Shown in pieces: positions 8,432-10,498 of a stretch of 10,498 nucleotides of DNA (positions within the stretch are counted from its first letter, which is position 1; each line of letters starts with the position of its first letter). The notes below the pieces were generated by a model. It did not search any database and had not been told where the DNA came from. It saw only the letters and a program-made list of their open reading frames with translations. The stretch is from Pseudomonadota bacterium (GTDB lineage: Bacteria; Pseudomonadota; Gammaproteobacteria; Burkholderiales; Gallionellaceae), in the NCBI GenBank assembly GCA_021847165.1, contig JAJZUH010000060.1:1-10498 (forward strand). The letters run 5' to 3'. Both the position numbers and the translations under genes were made by a program.

Positions 8432-8607
8432 GCAAGAAAACGGGATTTTTCTTTACGGGACAATGAGTTAGCGCACTTAGTTAATGCAAAACAAATATGC
8501 TTAAAAAGCAATGGATTGCGCGGAGAAGCTAAAGTCATTTGTAATGCAGAGCCGGGATTACGCACGAATCGCGAATTGCATCGACCCGGCGTAGCGGAAC
8601 CAGCCGG
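8432..8607. other. AT-rich intergenic spacer between rnpB and the mra promoter
   Basis: This stretch contains no convincing gene on either strand. It is visibly richer in A and T than the flanking genes, especially 8432-8515. It includes the six-base repeat ACGGGA at 8440-8445 and 8455-8460, and a small GCTT/AAGC hairpin near 8500. No clear second promoter could be assigned. An open frame crosses it on the plus strand but starts inside mraZ antisense and shows no protein character. Confidence 0.6.
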
Positions 8608-8627
8608 AAAAACGATTGAGGATCGTT
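8608..8627 (-). terminator. Weak candidate intrinsic terminator after rnpB
   Basis: Twelve bases past the mature 3' end of rnpB the minus strand has a 6-bp perfect stem AACGAT/ATCGTT around a 5-base loop, running into five T residues. The position is right for an rnpB terminator, but the stem has only two G-C pairs, so it may leak or may not be the true terminator. Confidence 0.45.
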
Positions 8628-8639
8628 GAACAACAAAAG

Positions 8640-8993
8640 AGGTGAAGCTGGCCGATAAGCCGGGTTCTGTCGTGGACAGTCATTCCTCTAGGCGTTTCGT
8701 TACCTGACGCTCAAGCAACCTACCCGCTGGCGACGCGAGCAACGTCATGGCCAGCCTATTTGGTCTTGCTCCGGATGGGGTTTACCCTGCCACTGATGTC
8801 GCCACCAGCGCGGTGAGCTCTTACCTCGCCATTTCAACCTTACCTGTACTGCTTGCGCAGCCATCGGCGGTATATTTTCTGTGGCACTTTCCATCGCCTC
8901 ACGGCGTCCGGCCGTTAGCCGGCATCCTGCTCTGCGGAGCCCGGACTTTCCTCTACGCAGCACGAGGTGCGCAGCGACTGTCTAGCCAGCTTC
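8640..8993 (-). ncRNA. rnpB: RNase P RNA, bacterial type A
   Basis: Catalytic RNA of ribonuclease P, which removes the 5' leader from tRNA precursors together with the RnpA protein. The RNA runs from GAAGCTGGC at 8993 to TTCACCT at 8640, about 354 bases, close to the 377 of E. coli. The terminal helix P1 pairs 8993-8985 with 8652-8644. P2 pairs GACAGTC at 8982-8976 with GACTGTC at 8681-8675. The conserved core GAGGAAAGTCCGGGCTCC lies at 8953-8936 and its partner region GACAGAACCCGGCTTAT at 8671-8655. AGACCAAATAGG and the GGGTAGG element, whose GGT pairs with the tRNA CCA end, lie at about 8725-8719 for the latter. Ends are set by comparison with the E. coli RNA from memory and could shift by a few bases. 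Confidence 0.97.
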
Positions 8994-9000
8994 GGGACGG

Positions 9001-9009
9001 AGTTTACCA
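9001..9009 (-). promoter_or_regulatory. Probable extended -10 promoter of rnpB
   Basis: The minus strand reads TGG followed by TAAACT (9006-9001), an extended -10 arrangement. Exactly seven bases separate it from the G at 8993, the predicted mature 5' end of RNase P RNA. No good -35 hexamer is present at 16-18 bases, only a partial GAC match. The spacing supports a dedicated rnpB promoter that starts transcription at the mature 5' end. Confidence 0.55.
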
Positions 9010-9046
9010 CGCTGGGCACCGGCGTCCGGCCATCGCAGTCTTCCGC

Positions 9047-9259
9047 TCACTTGCCCTGCAGGGCCTGTCCTGTCTTTTCCAGAGCCTTGCCGCCTTTTTC
9101 CAGCGTTTCGCTGCCCAGCTGCTTGGCCCGATCGACCAACGATTCCTTGGCGAACGGATTGGACAACAGCGGTTTCTCACGCCCGATATTGACGCCAAGC
9201 GCCATGCCGATGAGCAGGCCGAGCAGCAGACTGACAAGAATGGTTTTGAGTTGCTTCAT
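9047..9259 (-). CDS. Small single-span membrane protein with glycine zipper, function unknown
   Basis: I do not recognise this 70-residue protein. It is very likely real: the ATG at 9259 has a strong AGGAGG Shine-Dalgarno sequence 9-10 bases upstream, and the protein has clear architecture. Residues 1-5 are basic (MKQLK). Residues of about 6-25 form one hydrophobic helix with glycines at 14, 18, 22 and 26, a GxxxG zipper that often packs helices together. Residues 38-70 are charged and probably amphipathic, with a tandem heptad LEKGGKA-LEKTGQA at 53-66. There is no lipobox cysteine. The basic N-terminus suggests an inner-membrane anchor with the C-terminal helix outside, though an uncleaved or cleaved signal peptide is possible. 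It begins 40 bases after ppx and ends 53 bases before rnpB, so it may share the ppx transcript. Confidence 0.85.
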   Translation of the reverse strand: MKQLKTILVSLLLGLLIGMALGVNIGREKPLLSNPFAKESLVDRAKQLGSETLEKGGKALEKTGQALQGK

Positions 9260-9299
9260 CGAAGTATCCCTCCTGTTAGTTGCAACGAATGATGCCGTA

Positions 9300-10498
9300 T
9301 TACCCTTCGACCACTTGCATGCTGACCCCCAGCGCCTTCCATTGCCTCATCTCCTCCAGCAACGCTGCTTCAGTGAGCGGGTTCTGCACCAGCCAGCCCG
9401 GAGCAAGGACCAGATGGAATTTGGTGCCGCTGAAACGGCCTTGCATGGCAGGCAGATCGACATCGCCACGATTGCGATAGATGAGCGCTGCAAGACGCAG
9501 CGCCATCACCTGGGCGAGTTTTTCCGGCGTATCCAGCATGCCGCGCAATTTTTCCAGTCCGCCTCGATGCGCCAGTGCCAACAAGCTCAAATGACTTTGT
9601 TCTGTCTTTGAAAAACCTGGCATATCGGCGTTGGCAAGGATGTAGGCAGTGTGCTTGTGGTAACCGCTGTGCGCAACGCTGATGCCTATCTCGTGCAGGC
9701 TCGCCGACCAGTTGAGCAGGTGCAGGTCTTCTTCGCTGAGCTGGCCTTCCAGAAATTGCTTTGCAAAAAAATCCGCCAGATGGGCAACCCGCGCTGCCTG
9801 ACGCACATCCACGTGATAGCGGCGCATGAACTGCTGCACGGTGACTTCGCGCATGTCGTTGTGATGGAAACGGCCCAGCAGGTCGTACAGCAACCCCTCG
9901 CGCAAAGCACCGAGGGCCGGCTGCATGCGTTCGATGCCGAGTTCGCAAAAGGCGGCATACATGATGGCGAAGCCGCCCGGCAACACCGGAATCCGGTCGG
10001 GTTTCAGGCCCAGCACGTCCAGCTTGTTCACGTCGCCAGCCCTGAGCATCTGCGCGCGCAGCTGTTCCAGCCCCTCGCGGGTGATGCCACCCTCACTGTA
10101 ACCATTCAGCTCGAGTATGTCGCACAACACGCGAGCACTACCCGAGGAGCCGAACGCGACGCTCCAGTGCCCTTGGGAATACTCCGAAGCGATGGCCTGC
10201 ACTTCGCTGCGCGCGGCCAGTTCGGCCTGCTTGAGGTTGGCCTTGTTGATCTTGCCGTCGGGGAAATAGCGCACGCTGTAGCTGACGCAGCCCATGTACA
10301 GGCTTTCCAGCTTGAGCGGCTGCAGGCCGTTACCGATGATGAACTCGGTGGAGCCGCCGCCGATGTCCATTACCAGCCGTTTGCCTTCCGTGTGCGGCAA
10401 CGTCCGGGCGACACCGAGATAGATGAGGCGCGCTTCCTCGCGACCCGCAATCACGTCGATGGGAAAACCGAGTGCGGCCTCCGCCTGCTGCAGGAATT
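9300..10498 (-). CDS. ppx: Exopolyphosphatase, Ppx/GppA family (5' end beyond window)
   Basis: Enzyme that releases phosphate from the ends of inorganic polyphosphate. The visible 398 residues start mid-gene, and the missing N-terminus is about 100 residues by comparison with E. coli Ppx. The fragment opens with AGREEARLIYLGV, whose second Glu corresponds to the catalytic Glu121 of E. coli. DIGGGSTE follows at fragment residues 44-51, with the Asp and Glu of the phosphate-binding site in the actin-like ATPase fold. GSSGSARVL and the PGGFAIMYA region come next. The C-terminal HD-like domain contains ASLHEIGISVAHSGYHKHTAYIL, which is closer to Ppx than to GppA. A GTG at 10454 is an internal valine, not the start, because homology and the open frame continue upstream. 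The related (p)ppGpp phosphatase GppA cannot be fully excluded. Confidence 0.93.
   Translation of the reverse strand, partial: FLQQAEAALGFPIDVIAGREEARLIYLGVARTLPHTEGKRLVMDIGGGSTEFIIGNGLQPLKLESLYMGCVSYSVRYFPDGKINKANLKQAELAARSEVQAIASEYSQGHWSVAFGSSGSARVLCDILELNGYSEGGITREGLEQLRAQMLRAGDVNKLDVLGLKPDRIPVLPGGFAIMYAAFCELGIERMQPALGALREGLLYDLLGRFHHNDMREVTVQQFMRRYHVDVRQAARVAHLADFFAKQFLEGQLSEEDLHLLNWSASLHEIGISVAHSGYHKHTAYILANADMPGFSKTEQSHLSLLALAHRGGLEKLRGMLDTPEKLAQVMALRLAALIYRNRGDVDLPAMQGRFSGTKFHLVLAPGWLVQNPLTEAALLEEMRQWKALGVSMQVVEG

Noticed and set aside
8288..8629. Plus-strand open frame crossing the mra promoter and spacer
   Set aside because: It begins inside mraZ antisense and reads through the promoter and operator repeats; no Shine-Dalgarno sequence or conserved protein features.
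8902..9031. Twelve-base direct repeat CGGCGTCCGGCC, once inside rnpB and once upstream of its promoter
   Set aside because: In about 10 kb of GC-rich DNA a few matching 12-mers are expected by chance, and the rnpB copy is explained by its own helix.
8747..9292. Plus-strand open frame opposite rnpB and the small membrane gene
   Set aside because: Most of it is the complement of a structured RNA with conserved helices, and it lacks a ribosome binding site and protein character.
1..10498. A previously undescribed multi-gene system, mobile element or CRISPR array
   Set aside because: Every gene but one belongs to a known housekeeping family in a familiar order; no transposase, integrase, long terminal repeats, spacer array or foreign base composition was seen.

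Overview
This window is a conserved housekeeping region, with every supported gene on the minus strand. It holds the front half of a division and cell wall (dcw) cluster, preceded by the RNase P RNA gene and the end of an exopolyphosphatase gene. The gene order, the meso-diaminopimelate type MurE, the short FtsL, the type A RNase P RNA and the GC-rich coding sequence point to a Gram-negative proteobacterium. A betaproteobacterium, perhaps of the Nitrosomonadales or Gallionellaceae type, is my best guess, but this is inference from protein style and cannot be fixed without a search.

In the direction of transcription (high to low coordinates) the layout is as follows. ppx lacks its 5' end (10498-9300). 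After 40 bases comes an unrecognised 70-residue single-span membrane protein with a glycine zipper (9259-9047). rnpB, RNase P RNA, follows (8993-8640), with an extended -10 promoter just upstream and a weak hairpin plus T-run just downstream. An AT-rich spacer (about 8607-8432) leads to a sigma70-type promoter and four AGTGG boxes at exact 10-base spacing in front of mraZ. The train mraZ, rsmH, ftsL, ftsI, murE, murF, mraY and murD then runs to position 1, where murD is cut off before its C-terminus.

The dcw genes are packed with overlapping stop and start codons at almost every junction (GTGA or ATGA overlaps, or overlaps of 8 and 16 bases), and only 3 bases separate mraY from murD. No internal terminator is visible. 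This suggests one long, translationally coupled message. MurE and MurF add meso-diaminopimelate and D-Ala-D-Ala to the UDP-MurNAc peptide that MurD starts, MraY loads the product onto undecaprenyl phosphate, and FtsI with FtsL cross-links the finished wall at the septum. RsmH methylates 16S rRNA, and MraZ probably represses the whole train through the AGTGG boxes.

I do not see a new mobile, defence or biosynthetic system here. The points most worth a second look are the four-box MraZ operator that overlaps both the promoter and the mraZ ribosome binding site, and the unnamed glycine-zipper membrane protein between ppx and rnpB.
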